DNA of 64,000 bases from Algicoccus sp048820935 (GTDB lineage Bacteria > Pseudomonadota > Gammaproteobacteria > Burkholderiales > Burkholderiaceae_B). Shown piece by piece: positions 52,667 to 61,936 of the stretch. Positions within the stretch are counted from its first letter, which is position 1; every line of letters begins with the position of its first letter. The stretch lies in NCBI RefSeq assembly GCF_048820935.1, contig NZ_JBMERD010000002.1:1-64000 (forward strand). Direction: 5' to 3'. A program made the translations under genes and the position numbers. Under the pieces are notes generated by a model that worked only from the letters and a program-made list of their open reading frames with translations, had not been told where the DNA came from and ran no database searches.

Positions 52667-53259
52667 CAGAAAAAAGTTTACATCCAGCCGAAGCGCTGGT
52701 GCTGGCACGTATTTCAGAAGCCGTTGTGCAACGCGCTGCTGCAGTGCGACTGATGGTCTTTGATGTGGATGGCGTATTGACGGATGGCAGTCTGTTGTAT
52801 GCAGACCAGGGTGAATTACTCAAGCGCTTTCATGTGCACGATGGATTGGGTCTCAAAATGCTCGCCGGTAATGGTGTGCGAGTTGCCTTATTGACAGCCA
52901 GACAAGGACCGATTGTGGCCATGCGCGCTGCAGAATTGGGCATTGGCGATGTAATTCAAGGTTCGCGTGACAAAGGTGAAGCTTTGCAGACGCTGGCCAA
53001 TGATGCCGGCATTGGGCTGGAGTCCGTCGGTTATATGGGGGACGACATCGTGGATCTGCCTGCTTTGCAAAGAGCAGGTTTTGCGGTGAGTGTCCCAGAT
53101 GCGCCGGTTTATATTAGCCAGAGCGTTCATTGGGTGACGACTCGTTCAGGTGGTCATGGGGCGGTGCGTGAGTGCTGCGATGTGATTTTGGCGGCTCAAC
53201 ACCGTCTTGGTGCGAAATTGCAACCGGGGATTCGTTTGCCTGGTTCAGTTGCACAATAA
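52663..53259 (+). CDS. kdsC: Kdo-8-phosphate phosphatase
   Basis: HAD-type phosphatase of 198 residues that makes free Kdo for lipopolysaccharide. VFDVDGVLTDGSLLYAD is the catalytic loop, ALLTARQGPIV motif II and YMGDDIVDLPALQRAGF motif III. It is coupled to kdsD upstream and lies 14 bases before lptC. Confidence 0.95.
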   Translation: MTEKSLHPAEALVLARISEAVVQRAAAVRLMVFDVDGVLTDGSLLYADQGELLKRFHVHDGLGLKMLAGNGVRVALLTARQGPIVAMRAAELGIGDVIQGSRDKGEALQTLANDAGIGLESVGYMGDDIVDLPALQRAGFAVSVPDAPVYISQSVHWVTTRSGGHGAVRECCDVILAAQHRLGAKLQPGIRLPGSVAQ

Positions 53260-53273
53260 GAATAAGGGGTGGC

Positions 53274-53873
53274 ATGAAGGATCGTTTGCCGACCATCTTG
53301 TCGTTATCTTTGCTGGCCGTGCTTGTGATCGGGACTTGGATTGCAGCGGAGTACACGTTGCGCACAGTCCTACTGGATGCGCCTGTGCGCGTGACGCATG
53401 ATCCTGATATGTGGGCTAAAAATATTGTGACCATCCGCACCAATGAGGATGGCATTGCGGTACATCGCCTGGAAGGTGACTATATGGAGCACTTCCCAGA
53501 TGATGAATCGCATTTAATTCAAATTCCTAGGGCGTTTAATATGCAGCCCGATGCGCCAGTGTTGGTGGCGACTTCAGATCAAGCCACCATCAAAAGTGAA
53601 GGTGATGAGGTGCTGATGCAAGGGGATGCCATCATTATTCGTCTCGGTAATCACCAGCATGAGCCGTTTAATATTACAAGCGAAGAAATTACGCTGTTAG
53701 CTGATCAAGACATTGCTTATACCGAACTACCGGCCGTGGCTGTGCGTGGTATGTCACGCCTGTCGGGTGTGGGCATGCATTACAACAATCATTCACGTGA
53801 GCTTAATGTTTACCAGTCCAGCGATTTGGAAATTGTTCCGCGAAAGACTGATGAGGAGTCTTCAAACCAATGA
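53274..53873 (+). CDS. lptC: LPS export protein LptC
   Basis: Bitopic inner-membrane protein of 199 residues. One N-terminal helix (about 7-27) is followed by a periplasmic beta-jellyroll with MWAKNIVTIRTNEDG and YMEHFPDDESHLIQIP. It passes lipopolysaccharide from LptBFG to LptA. The frame is open into kdsC, but the ATG at 53274 has AGGGG. It overlaps lptA by four bases. Confidence 0.9.
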   Translation: MKDRLPTILSLSLLAVLVIGTWIAAEYTLRTVLLDAPVRVTHDPDMWAKNIVTIRTNEDGIAVHRLEGDYMEHFPDDESHLIQIPRAFNMQPDAPVLVATSDQATIKSEGDEVLMQGDAIIIRLGNHQHEPFNITSEEITLLADQDIAYTELPAVAVRGMSRLSGVGMHYNNHSRELNVYQSSDLEIVPRKTDEESSNQ

Positions 53874-54505
53874 ATAAATGGTGCATGATCACAATGGCTC
53901 TGGGATGTTTGAGTTTGATCGGTGTGGCGACCGCTCAGATTCCGGGCGGCTTAAAAGAACAACGTGGTGCAGATGGTGAAGAACCCGCCACCCAAGTGTT
54001 GTCCGATACGCTGACCTATAACGATGACAACAAAACGACGCGGTTTACAGGGCACGTCATCATGACGCGTGGTCCTTTGACGCTTGTTTCGGATCAGCTT
54101 GATTTGCGTGAAGATCTGGCAGGCGATCAGTATGGTCGTGCGACGATGCATAACGACAAGCGGGTGCAGATTCGTCAGGAGAACCCTGAGAAGTTTGAAG
54201 TGCTGGTCGGATTGGGAGAAATCGCAGAGTATGATGGCAAAGCCGAAACCTTTGAACTGATTGACCGCGCCATCCTCGTGCGTTTTATCTGTGGGCGACC
54301 GTTTGATACCGTGAGTGCTCAACGGATTCGTTATGACCAAAAAACAGAGACTTATCGAGCTTTTGGAGCGCCTCAAAGCACCAATGTGAAAGAGCGCGTA
54401 CGCTCTGTCGCACAGCCCCGCGCCAAAATTGATGCGGCTGTGGAGGCTTGTCGTCAGCAAGTCGCCGCTGGTGTTGAACCGCCGGTGGTGCCCGCCATGC
54501 AATGA
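53870..54505 (+). CDS. lptA: LPS transport periplasmic protein LptA
   Basis: Periplasmic bridge protein of 211 residues with a signal peptide (ending ATAQ) and the OstA fold: VLSDTLTYNDDNKTTRFTGH in parts, VIMTRGPLTLVSDQLDLRED, and the later YDGKAETFELIDRA. A variable tail rich in A, V and P follows. It carries lipopolysaccharide across the periplasm between LptC and LptD. Confidence 0.93.
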   Translation: MNKWCMITMALGCLSLIGVATAQIPGGLKEQRGADGEEPATQVLSDTLTYNDDNKTTRFTGHVIMTRGPLTLVSDQLDLREDLAGDQYGRATMHNDKRVQIRQENPEKFEVLVGLGEIAEYDGKAETFELIDRAILVRFICGRPFDTVSAQRIRYDQKTETYRAFGAPQSTNVKERVRSVAQPRAKIDAAVEACRQQVAAGVEPPVVPAMQ

Positions 54506-54530
54506 GTCCGTTGACTGGACCGCTATTTCA

Positions 54531-55346
54531 ATGCTCGTAACTATGCAGACAATTGTGAATTCACCCGATCAAAACCATGCGGAAATGATGACCGCCGAAG
54601 TCAAAGCGGGAAGTCTGAATGTGACAGGACTTCGTAAAACCTATGGTTCACGCACGGTAGTGCAGGACGTGTCTTTGCATGTAGATAGTGGCGAAGTGGT
54701 GGGCTTACTGGGTCCTAACGGGGCGGGTAAAACAACGAGCTTCTACATGATTGTCGGTCTGGTGCGCGCTGATGCCGGGCGAATTCTGATTGATGACGTG
54801 CCTGTGACGGCCATGCCCATTCATCAGCGAGCACACCGTGGTCTTTCCTATTTGCCACAGGATGCGTCGGTCTTTCGGCGCTTGACGGTACAACAAAATA
54901 TTCGTGCAGTTCTGGAGCTGCAATATGATGAAAACGGCAAACGTTTGCGTCGTCCAGAAATTGAGGTTCGCTTAGAGCAATTACTCAGTGAATTGCAGAT
55001 TGGCCATATACGCGACTCGGCGGCTCTGTCCCTGTCGGGGGGCGAGCGGCGTCGTGTGGAAATTGCCCGCGCTTTGGCAACGAACCCTCGGTTTGTGTTG
55101 CTGGATGAGCCTTTTGCGGGGGTAGATCCGATTGCGGTGATTGAAATTCAACGCATTGTGCGGTTTTTAAAGAGTCGAGGCATTGGTGTGTTGATTACGG
55201 ATCACAACGTGCGCGAGACGCTTGGTATTTGTGATCGGGCTTACATCATTAGTCAGGGTGTGGTGCTTGCGAGTGGTACGCCGGATGAAATTATTTCGAA
55301 TGAATCGGTACGACAAGTTTATTTGGGTGAGCATTTCCGAATGTAA
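54531..55346 (+). CDS. lptB: LPS export ABC ATPase LptB
   Basis: ATPase of about 271 residues that powers lipopolysaccharide extraction. Walker A is GPNGAGKTT, then GLSYLPQDASVFRRLTV, signature LSGGERRRVEIARAL, Walker B VLLDEPFAGVDP and the H-loop ITDHNVRETL, all closely matching LptB. The start is uncertain: ATGs at 54531, 54543 and 54585 are all in frame without a strong ribosome-binding site; the conserved domain begins only after the last. The next gene is hpf, not rpoN. Confidence 0.93.
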   Translation: MLVTMQTIVNSPDQNHAEMMTAEVKAGSLNVTGLRKTYGSRTVVQDVSLHVDSGEVVGLLGPNGAGKTTSFYMIVGLVRADAGRILIDDVPVTAMPIHQRAHRGLSYLPQDASVFRRLTVQQNIRAVLELQYDENGKRLRRPEIEVRLEQLLSELQIGHIRDSAALSLSGGERRRVEIARALATNPRFVLLDEPFAGVDPIAVIEIQRIVRFLKSRGIGVLITDHNVRETLGICDRAYIISQGVVLASGTPDEIISNESVRQVYLGEHFRM

Positions 55347-55446
55347 TCGATGCGATCAGACTTGATTTCCTGGCGCAACCCGATACACTGGAAGTGTAGG
55401 ATGTGTCATCGGCATGTTGTACATGCCACTGTATAAGGAGTGATCT

Positions 55447-55782
55447 ATGAATCTTCAGATTTCAGGACAGCGCATGGAAGTCACGGCACCGATTCGTGAG
55501 TTTGTCGAGAAAAAACTCGTGCGAATCAACCGCCACTTTGATCACGTGATTGATACGCGGATTGTGCTCTCAGCAGAACCCAAACGCCATCGGGCTGAAA
55601 TTACGATGCGGGTGCCAGGCAAGGATCTGCATTGTGAATCTGTTCAGGAAGATTTGTATGCGGCCATTGATGTGCTGATGGATAAGGCCGATCGCAAGGT
55701 CATTGATTACAAGAACAAAATGAAAAGTCGTTCGCATGAGTCAATTAAACGACAGATCATCGATGAAGATGCAGACAATTAA
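55447..55782 (+). CDS. hpf: Ribosome hibernation promoting factor, short form
   Basis: Protein of 111 residues that binds the 30S decoding region and silences ribosomes in stationary phase. MNLQISGQRMEVTAPIREFV at the start and the AEITMRVPGKDLHCESV and DLYAAIDVLMDKADRKVI segments are typical of the short, single-domain form. AAGGAG precedes the ATG. The 100-base gap to lptB has a small GGCATG/CATGCC hairpin. Confidence 0.94.
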   Translation: MNLQISGQRMEVTAPIREFVEKKLVRINRHFDHVIDTRIVLSAEPKRHRAEITMRVPGKDLHCESVQEDLYAAIDVLMDKADRKVIDYKNKMKSRSHESIKRQIIDEDADN

Positions 55783-55869
55783 CCCTCTATTTGCGGCACG
55801 TTCGCAACAGTTGTCGGTTGTTCAATTGCCCATTGTTGCGATGCCGCATACACCCTTATAATTCGTGAC

Positions 55870-56325
55870 ATGAAACTCCTGTCACAAATCTTAATTCCGC
55901 AAAACGTCATGCTCGATGTGGCTGTGACGAGCAAGAAGCGCGCACTTGAACAAGTCGCGCTCATGTTCGAAAACAACCAAGGTATTGAGCGTGCAAACGT
56001 CTTTGATAGCCTGTTCTCCAGAGAACGTCTTGGTTCAACCGGCTTAGGTTCGGGCGTTGCCATTCCGCACGGACGGATTAAAAATATCGTCAAGCCGTCT
56101 GCGGCTTTTGTGCGACTGGCGCAGCCCGTTTCTTTTGATGCGCCGGATGGCAAGCCTGTCGACTTGCTGTTGGTGATCGTGGTGCCGGAAGAAGCCACTC
56201 AGCAGCACTTGGATATTTTGGCTGAGGTCGCAACCAAGCTGTCAGAGCCCTCTGTACTGGGGGCGTTGCGTACGCTCGAGGATCCCAAGGCTGTCTACGA
56301 TTTATTGGTAGAGGACAATCCGTAA
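55870..56325 (+). CDS. ptsN: Nitrogen PTS EIIA component PtsN
   Basis: EIIA-Ntr protein of 151 residues. The phosphorylated histidine is His67 in GSGVAIPHGR, and the LLVIVVPEEATQQHLDILAEV region is typical. It carries phosphate in a regulatory PTS chain that affects potassium and nitrogen control rather than sugar uptake. It is followed by a hairpin and hprK. Confidence 0.95.
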   Translation: MKLLSQILIPQNVMLDVAVTSKKRALEQVALMFENNQGIERANVFDSLFSRERLGSTGLGSGVAIPHGRIKNIVKPSAAFVRLAQPVSFDAPDGKPVDLLLVIVVPEEATQQHLDILAEVATKLSEPSVLGALRTLEDPKAVYDLLVEDNP

Positions 56326-56356
56326 GCCGGGTGACCTTTGTCCCTAAGGTGCCGGC
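56326..56356 (+). other. Hairpin between ptsN and hprK
   Basis: GCCGG/CCGGC outside and ACCTT/AAGGT inside, broken by a small internal bulge. It begins right after the ptsN stop and has no T-run, so it is more likely to influence RNA stability or hprK expression than to terminate. Confidence 0.55.
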
Positions 56357-56398
56357 CTACGCTGGCGTTGATCGCCCTGCGCCAAGTAAAGGACATAC

Positions 56399-57337
56399 AT
56401 GCTCAGTGTTGCAGTTTTGGTCGACGATAATCAGAGCGACCTGAAATTAGAGTGGCTGGCCGGCACACGTGGCAAGTCACGGCACATTGCAAATGATGGT
56501 CGCGCTGCGGCCGATCTAATCGGGCACTTGAACCTCACACACCCCGGACGCATCCAGGTTTTCGGTCAAGAAGAGCTGGATTACTTTTTACGCTTTCCAA
56601 ATGAACGACGTCTGCAGATGTTGCAGGAGCTCGTTGATGGGGGCGTGCCGGCGATTCTACTAGCCGATGCGATTCAGGTATCAGAAGAAGTGCGTCAGAT
56701 CTGTGAGCAAGCCGATATTCCGTTGCTCGGTACCTCGATGACGGCTGCCGAAACGATCGATATCTTGCGGATTTACCTAGCACGTCGAGGTGCACCCAGA
56801 ACGCTTATGCATGGCGTTTTTATGGATGTGTTGGGATTGGGTGTGTTGATCACGGGTGAGTCTGGGCTGGGTAAAAGCGAATTGGCGCTCGAGCTCATTA
56901 CCCGCGGGCATGGGCTGGTGGCCGATGATGCGGTCGAGTTTTCTCGTCCGTCACCTCGTGCGATTGATGGACATTGCCCAGAACTCTTACAAAACATGTT
57001 GGAAGTTCGCGGTTTAGGACTGCTCAACATTCGGACTATTTTTGGGGAAACGGCCATGCGTCAGCGCATGCGTCTCAAGCTGATTGTGCATTTGGTTCGT
57101 GCCAGTGCCGATGAGCAATTTGAGCGTCTTCCGATGCAGGATCTGTATCAGGAAGTGCTGGGCGAGCCGGTTCTGAAGGTGATTTTGCAGGTTGCGGCCG
57201 GTCGTAACCTTGCGGTACTTGTGGAGGCGGCTGTACGTAATACGGTGTTGAAGTTGCGCGGTATTGATACGCTACAGGAATTCCTCACTAAACAGACTCA
57301 AGCGATTGCTCAAGGTAGACGTGATGACGCAAGCTAA
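56399..57337 (+). CDS. hprK: HPr kinase/phosphorylase
   Basis: Enzyme of 312 residues that phosphorylates and dephosphorylates a serine of HPr. The N-terminal domain (about 1-130) precedes the catalytic part with Walker A GESGLGKSELALELI, VADDAVEFSR and the family signature MLEVRGLGLLNIRTIFGETA. AAGGA precedes the ATG. In proteobacteria HprK usually lies in the ptsN-rapZ region, as here; its last 14 bases overlap rapZ. Confidence 0.95.
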   Translation: MLSVAVLVDDNQSDLKLEWLAGTRGKSRHIANDGRAAADLIGHLNLTHPGRIQVFGQEELDYFLRFPNERRLQMLQELVDGGVPAILLADAIQVSEEVRQICEQADIPLLGTSMTAAETIDILRIYLARRGAPRTLMHGVFMDVLGLGVLITGESGLGKSELALELITRGHGLVADDAVEFSRPSPRAIDGHCPELLQNMLEVRGLGLLNIRTIFGETAMRQRMRLKLIVHLVRASADEQFERLPMQDLYQEVLGEPVLKVILQVAAGRNLAVLVEAAVRNTVLKLRGIDTLQEFLTKQTQAIAQGRRDDAS

Positions 57338-58208
57338 TCATGACATTCAGTTTTTTTTACTCACGGGCATTTCTGGTGCTGGTAAATCGGTCGCGCTGAA
57401 ATACCTAGAAGACGCAGGTTACGCCTGCGTGGATAACTTACCGATCACTTTGCTGGATCACTTTGTCGATGTCAGCATTAAAACCAGAGCGCAACGCGTG
57501 GCGGTGGCCATTGATGCACGTTCCCCAGGTAACTTGCGCACACTCCCGGATATTTTGCGTCGCCACCTCAGTCGGGGTGTGCCGATCCAGGTGCTGTTTT
57601 TAGATGCCGATGACAACACATTGATTCAACGTTATTCAGAAAGTCGCCGACGCCATCCTTTGTCAGAGCGTTTGGGTGAAGATGGCAAACCCCTTGGATT
57701 GCGAGCATGTATTGCGCAAGAGCGAGAATTGCTCGCCCCCTTACGACTCAAAGAACACGTGATTGATACCACGGGTCTGACGCCATTGCAGCTTCGTCAC
57801 TGGATGCAGGAACTCATTGGGACAAATCGTTCCCGTGTGACACTTACGATTGAATCGTTTGCGTACAAGATTGGTCCGCCCCGAGATGGTGACCTTGTGT
57901 TTGATGTGCGTTGTTTACCGAATCCCTATTATGAAATGGCATTGCGTGGTCTGACTGGCCGAGACAGTCTGGTGGCTGACTGGTTGGAGCAGTTTCCGGA
58001 AGTCAACGACATGATCGATGACATTGAAGCGTTCGTGCGTAAATGGTTGCCGCGCTATGTGAGTGATACGCGAGCATATTTCACGATTGCTGTGGGATGT
58101 ACGGGTGGTCAACACCGTTCCGTCTATGTGGTTGAGCAACTTGCGCAGCGCTTCGCTGACATTGGGGATTTACTGATCCGACATCGAAATCGTCCCGAGT
58201 TTTCTTGA
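57324..58208 (+). CDS. rapZ: RNase adapter RapZ
   Basis: Protein of 294 residues. Walker A is GISGAGKSVALKYLED near the start, then CVDNLPITLL, the RRRHPLSE region, and the C-terminal RNA-binding half with SFAYKIGPPRDGDLVFDVRCLPNPY in parts and VGCTGGQHRSVY. In enteric bacteria RapZ delivers the GlmZ RNA to RNase E and senses glucosamine 6-phosphate. The start at 57324 overlaps hprK. Confidence 0.95.
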   Translation: MTQANHDIQFFLLTGISGAGKSVALKYLEDAGYACVDNLPITLLDHFVDVSIKTRAQRVAVAIDARSPGNLRTLPDILRRHLSRGVPIQVLFLDADDNTLIQRYSESRRRHPLSERLGEDGKPLGLRACIAQERELLAPLRLKEHVIDTTGLTPLQLRHWMQELIGTNRSRVTLTIESFAYKIGPPRDGDLVFDVRCLPNPYYEMALRGLTGRDSLVADWLEQFPEVNDMIDDIEAFVRKWLPRYVSDTRAYFTIAVGCTGGQHRSVYVVEQLAQRFADIGDLLIRHRNRPEFS

Positions 58209-58243
58209 GCGATTTCTTTCTTTTATGATGAGGTGTTGATCGA

Positions 58244-59152
58244 ATGGGCAGAATCACTTCATATATGGCGCAAGCCGCTAGTTTGCTGTTGATCGTGTTG
58301 TTGGTCGGCTGCTCGGGCGGGCGCAGTGGTGGTTACTACTCCAATGATGGTCCACCGAGTGGGGACCATTCATATCTGGACTCGATTCCAGATGCGATTC
58401 CAAAGATTGAACCTCTGGCCAGTGGGCCTAACCGTCCTTATCGAGTGATGGGGCAGAGTTTTGTACCTGACACTAGTGGCGCGCCTTATCGAAATCGTGG
58501 TATTGCCTCTTGGTATGGCAAAAAATTTCATGGCAATCCCACATCGAACGGCGAACGCTATGACATGTACGCCATGTCGGCTGCCCATACAACCTTGCCA
58601 ATTCCCAGCTATGCCCGGGTAACTCGGGTCTCCAATGGACGTAGCGTGGTTGTGCGTATCAATGATCGGGGGCCTTTCTTACATGGGCGTGAAATTGACT
58701 TGTCCTATGCCGCAGCTCACCGCTTGGGCATTGTGGGCCCGGGTAGTGCAGAAGTCATCGTAGAGCGCATTATGCCCGAACAGATCCGTGCGGGATCCTG
58801 GGGACAAACGACGGCATCGACAACCCCAACGGTCTACGAAGCGCCCGCTACAGCCCCTGCAGCGCCAACAGCTACCGCAGCACCTGTGGTGACTATGGCT
58901 GCGATTGATGCTGCTGCCCCGAGTCAACAAACTTACTTGCAAATTGGAGCCTTTCGAGAACAAAACAATGCGGTGGCGTTCGCACATCGTGCGGCTGGTT
59001 TTGTGCCAGATCAGGTGCCAGTCGAAGTCGATCAGCGGGATGCAAATTTGTTTAGGGTGCGCGTTGGGCCTTATTCGAGTCGCGAGCACGCGCAAGAAGC
59101 GATGGATGCGCTGTACAACTCACTCGGTGTGATGCCTAGCTTTGCGCAATAA
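58244..59152 (+). CDS. rlpA: RlpA-type septal ring lytic transglycosylase
   Basis: Lipoprotein of 302 residues. The lipobox is LLVGCSGG (Cys at about 23). A double-psi beta-barrel (about 85-175) has GIASWYGKKFHGNPTSNGERYD in parts, with the catalytic Glu and Asp in the RVNDRGPF-like VRINDRGPF segment. After an A/T/P-rich linker (about 190-225) comes a C-terminal SPOR domain that binds denuded septal peptidoglycan. Confidence 0.94.
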   Translation: MGRITSYMAQAASLLLIVLLVGCSGGRSGGYYSNDGPPSGDHSYLDSIPDAIPKIEPLASGPNRPYRVMGQSFVPDTSGAPYRNRGIASWYGKKFHGNPTSNGERYDMYAMSAAHTTLPIPSYARVTRVSNGRSVVVRINDRGPFLHGREIDLSYAAAHRLGIVGPGSAEVIVERIMPEQIRAGSWGQTTASTTPTVYEAPATAPAAPTATAAPVVTMAAIDAAAPSQQTYLQIGAFREQNNAVAFAHRAAGFVPDQVPVEVDQRDANLFRVRVGPYSSREHAQEAMDALYNSLGVMPSFAQ

Positions 59153-59202
59153 GTTTGTCTGAAACTTTGCTGCCATAGTGGCTTTATTCTTCGGAGATTT
59201 CT

Positions 59203-60324
59203 ATGTCCAACGCGCCGATCCATCCATTGTTTGATCCAGCTGATTTTCATATTGGATCGAATCTCACTCATGTCTGTGCTGGCGGTGAAACACCGTTTTT
59301 GCGGCGTCATGATGACGCGTTGGCGCGATACATTCATGACAAGAGCCAAGGTTCACCGGGTCGAATCGCACAAGAAGCTACTGTAGAACGAGCACGTGAA
59401 CAGATGGCGACTTTATGGAATGTGCGCTCTGATGAGATCGGCTGGGTCAGCAATGTGGCTGAAGGTGTTTCGATTGTGTTGGACAGTCTCGACCTTCAGC
59501 GCGGTGACAATATTTGTGTCATGGCAACCGAATATCCTTCCGTCGTGGCTCCGTTACTGGCAAGGCCACAGCCGAAGTATGAGGTGAAATTGTTGTCTCC
59601 CGCGAACGCTGTTGGGTTGGCTGCCGGCGTTGATCAAAACACGCGAGCGATTCTAGTTAGTTACGTTTCATATCTAAATGCAGAACGTTTTGATTTGCAA
59701 TTGTTGCGTCGCGCAGCAGACAAGGTTGGCGCGCTGCTGATTGTCGATTTCACCCAAGCGTCCGGTTATTTGCCCATTATGGCGTCAGTCGCTGATTTTG
59801 CTTTCAGTGCGAGCTATAAGTGGATGTTAGGCATGACAGGCGTTGCGACGGCCTATTGGAACCGTCAGCGAATGCCTAATTGGCAGCCAGTCTCGGCAGG
59901 ATGGTATTCACTCTCCAGTGATGCAACCGGTTATGACAATGGTATTACTCTACGTTCGGATGCCTTGCGGTTTACACGGGGCAATCCCTGCCATGCGGGT
60001 CTCTATGTGCTTTCCAGTGCACTTGATTATCTCGCCCAATTCGATCCCGTCGAGATACAAGCCCATATTCATGGCTTAACTACAGATCTTTTGGCTCGTC
60101 TCACAAAACACGGTATCGAAAGCTCGACACCTGAAGATCCAGCTCACCATGGTGCAAGCATCTGTTTGTCCAGATCCGATGCGCATGAGTTACATACTCG
60201 CATGGGTCAGGCCAACGTACTGACTTGGAACGGACGAGGTCGTTTGCGGATTAGTTTCCATGGATACAACTGCAGGACAGATGTTGATCGGGTCGAATCT
60301 GCGTTACTTCAGGCGCTCGCCTGA
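59203..60324 (+). CDS. Class V aminotransferase (cysteine-desulfurase-like)
   Basis: PLP enzyme of 373 residues. The lysine that binds PLP is in FSASYKWMLGMTG (about 205-215), and LLIVDFTQASGYLP holds the conserved aspartate. The active-site cysteine loop of IscS/SufS is not clear, so the role as a cysteine desulfurase is doubtful. It may act on another amino acid or be an isopenicillin-N-epimerase-like protein. It is 50 bases after rlpA. Confidence 0.83.
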   Translation: MSNAPIHPLFDPADFHIGSNLTHVCAGGETPFLRRHDDALARYIHDKSQGSPGRIAQEATVERAREQMATLWNVRSDEIGWVSNVAEGVSIVLDSLDLQRGDNICVMATEYPSVVAPLLARPQPKYEVKLLSPANAVGLAAGVDQNTRAILVSYVSYLNAERFDLQLLRRAADKVGALLIVDFTQASGYLPIMASVADFAFSASYKWMLGMTGVATAYWNRQRMPNWQPVSAGWYSLSSDATGYDNGITLRSDALRFTRGNPCHAGLYVLSSALDYLAQFDPVEIQAHIHGLTTDLLARLTKHGIESSTPEDPAHHGASICLSRSDAHELHTRMGQANVLTWNGRGRLRISFHGYNCRTDVDRVESALLQALA

Positions 60325-60415
60325 GGATCAGTTTTTGTAAGTTGGTTTGATTGGTTTAAGTGGATTTCAGGCGGTTTTTAGCCGTTTTGACCGATGATGA
60401 AATCTGGCCTTTCGT

Positions 60416-60421
60416 TATAAT
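60416..60421 (+). promoter_or_regulatory. Possible -10 box before the AlbA-domain gene
   Basis: A perfect TATAAT lies 112 bases upstream of the gene at 60533. A TTGACC at 60387-60392 is 23 bases away, too far for a standard -35, so the promoter is tentative. Confidence 0.4.
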
Positions 60422-60449
60422 TTCTGCCGTCATTAGCCATGAGCGCGGC

Positions 60450-60536
60450 ATGTTAAAAGCAACGAAACCACAACTCGATTCAACGCTTTCACAAGCGAGT
60501 TACTTGAATCAATATCCCGGTGTCATCAAACCATGA
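60450..60536 (+). CDS. Small ORF coupled to the AlbA-domain gene
   Basis: A 28-codon ORF starting MLKATKPQLDST and ending VIKP, whose stop overlaps the next ATG as ATGA. It follows a TATAAT box and could be a leader peptide that couples translation. No family is recognised, and no good ribosome-binding site is seen, so it may be chance. Confidence 0.3.
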   Translation: MLKATKPQLDSTLSQASYLNQYPGVIKP

Positions 60537-61918
60537 CTGTGATGCAATTACATGCACGCATCGCGGCGGGTGAGCATAGTCGCCAGCAATTTAAACGAAC
60601 ACTTCAACATATTGACGCAGTGGCTGCTGAGTTGGTGGCTTTTTCTAATAGTGGAGGCGGGACGTTACTGGTTGGTGTGAATGATGATGGAGGCATTTCT
60701 GGGCTGGATACAGCTGAAGTGCGACGCATCAACCAGATGCTAAGCAATGCGGCGAGTCAACATGTCCATCCGCCGATCGGATTTCTGACCGAGAATGTAC
60801 TCACTGAACAAGGTGTGGTGATTGTCGTGACGGTGGCTGATGGTATTGCCAAGCCCTACCTTGATCATCAAGGACGTATCTGGATTAAACAAGGCGCAGA
60901 TAAGCGTCAGTTGCTGGCTCGAGAGGAGATGCAACGTATGTTTCAGCGTGCTGGACTCGTGTATGCCGATATTGTCCCTGTGACAGGCACGACAAGTGAT
61001 GACTTGGACGAAGGCGTGTTTCGGCAGTATTTGGAACGGTTTTACAGTGAAGAGAGTGATCTGTTGGAGCGCTCGCTCGATGCAGTATTACAAAACTTAG
61101 GGTTAGGTGACGGCTCTGAATTTAATTTAGCTGGCCTGTTGCTGTTTGGACGTCAGCCGCAACGCTGGAGACCCGTTTGCTCGGTGAAAGCTGTGGTTTT
61201 TCCGGGCACAAAAATCTCTGATACCTGTTATCTAGATAGTCAGGATATTGGAGGCACGCTTTATCAGCAGTACACGGAAACGCTGGCCTTCATCAAGACT
61301 ATTTCATCAGTGCCACCTATTCGCATCTTAATCTTTAAAGATCGCCTCGAAATGATAAGTCCTGGCCACTTGCCAGACAGCCTGAGCCTAGAAGATGTTC
61401 GCTTGGGTAAAACGAATCGCCGCAACCCGATGTTGGCTGAACATGCATTTCGGATACTGCCTTATCGTGGGTTGGGTAGCGGTATTCCTCGGGCTCTTGA
61501 AAAATGGCCGCAGCTCGAATTGATCAATGAAATCACTGGTAATCAGTTTACTGCCCGGTTACAACGACCTTTACCTCAGTGGACAACGTTACGTGAACCT
61601 GATGTTTCACTTTACGGGACCTCACTGATGTCACCAATCACGCCACTTGTCATGACACCACTAACGCCACCAGTCACACCCTACATGTCAAAACTATTAG
61701 TGTCACTGGCAGAGTATGGCTCATTGGGTAATCATGAGATTCGACAAGTATTTAATTTGAAAGATCGGCGCCGTTTGCGAGAAACGTATCTGATACCCTG
61801 CTTGGCAGCCGGTTTGGTGGAGTACACAATTCCTGATAAGCCAAATAGTTGTTTGCAGCAATATCGTCTGACTGCGCTGGGACAGCGGTGGGTACCGGCG
61901 GTTAAACAAACTCTGTGA
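60533..61918 (+). CDS. AlbA_2/Schlafen-type ATP-binding regulator-like protein
   Basis: Protein of 461 residues of the COG2865 type. The N-terminal AlbA_2 domain (about 10-140) shows ELVAFSNSGGGTLLVGVNDDGGISG in parts and IWIKQGADKRQLLAREEMQR. The central part has an ATPase-like region with RLEMISPGHLPDSLSLEDV and the GLGSGIPRAL turn. A Thr/Pro linker (SPITPLVMTPLTPPVTP) precedes a C-terminal winged helix (about 390-455). Such proteins are often found in accessory regions; their function is largely unknown. It is flanked by housekeeping genes here. Confidence 0.8.
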   Translation: MTVMQLHARIAAGEHSRQQFKRTLQHIDAVAAELVAFSNSGGGTLLVGVNDDGGISGLDTAEVRRINQMLSNAASQHVHPPIGFLTENVLTEQGVVIVVTVADGIAKPYLDHQGRIWIKQGADKRQLLAREEMQRMFQRAGLVYADIVPVTGTTSDDLDEGVFRQYLERFYSEESDLLERSLDAVLQNLGLGDGSEFNLAGLLLFGRQPQRWRPVCSVKAVVFPGTKISDTCYLDSQDIGGTLYQQYTETLAFIKTISSVPPIRILIFKDRLEMISPGHLPDSLSLEDVRLGKTNRRNPMLAEHAFRILPYRGLGSGIPRALEKWPQLELINEITGNQFTARLQRPLPQWTTLREPDVSLYGTSLMSPITPLVMTPLTPPVTPYMSKLLVSLAEYGSLGNHEIRQVFNLKDRRRLRETYLIPCLAAGLVEYTIPDKPNSCLQQYRLTALGQRWVPAVKQTL

Positions 61919-61936
61919 GTGCAATCACTCGATGGA

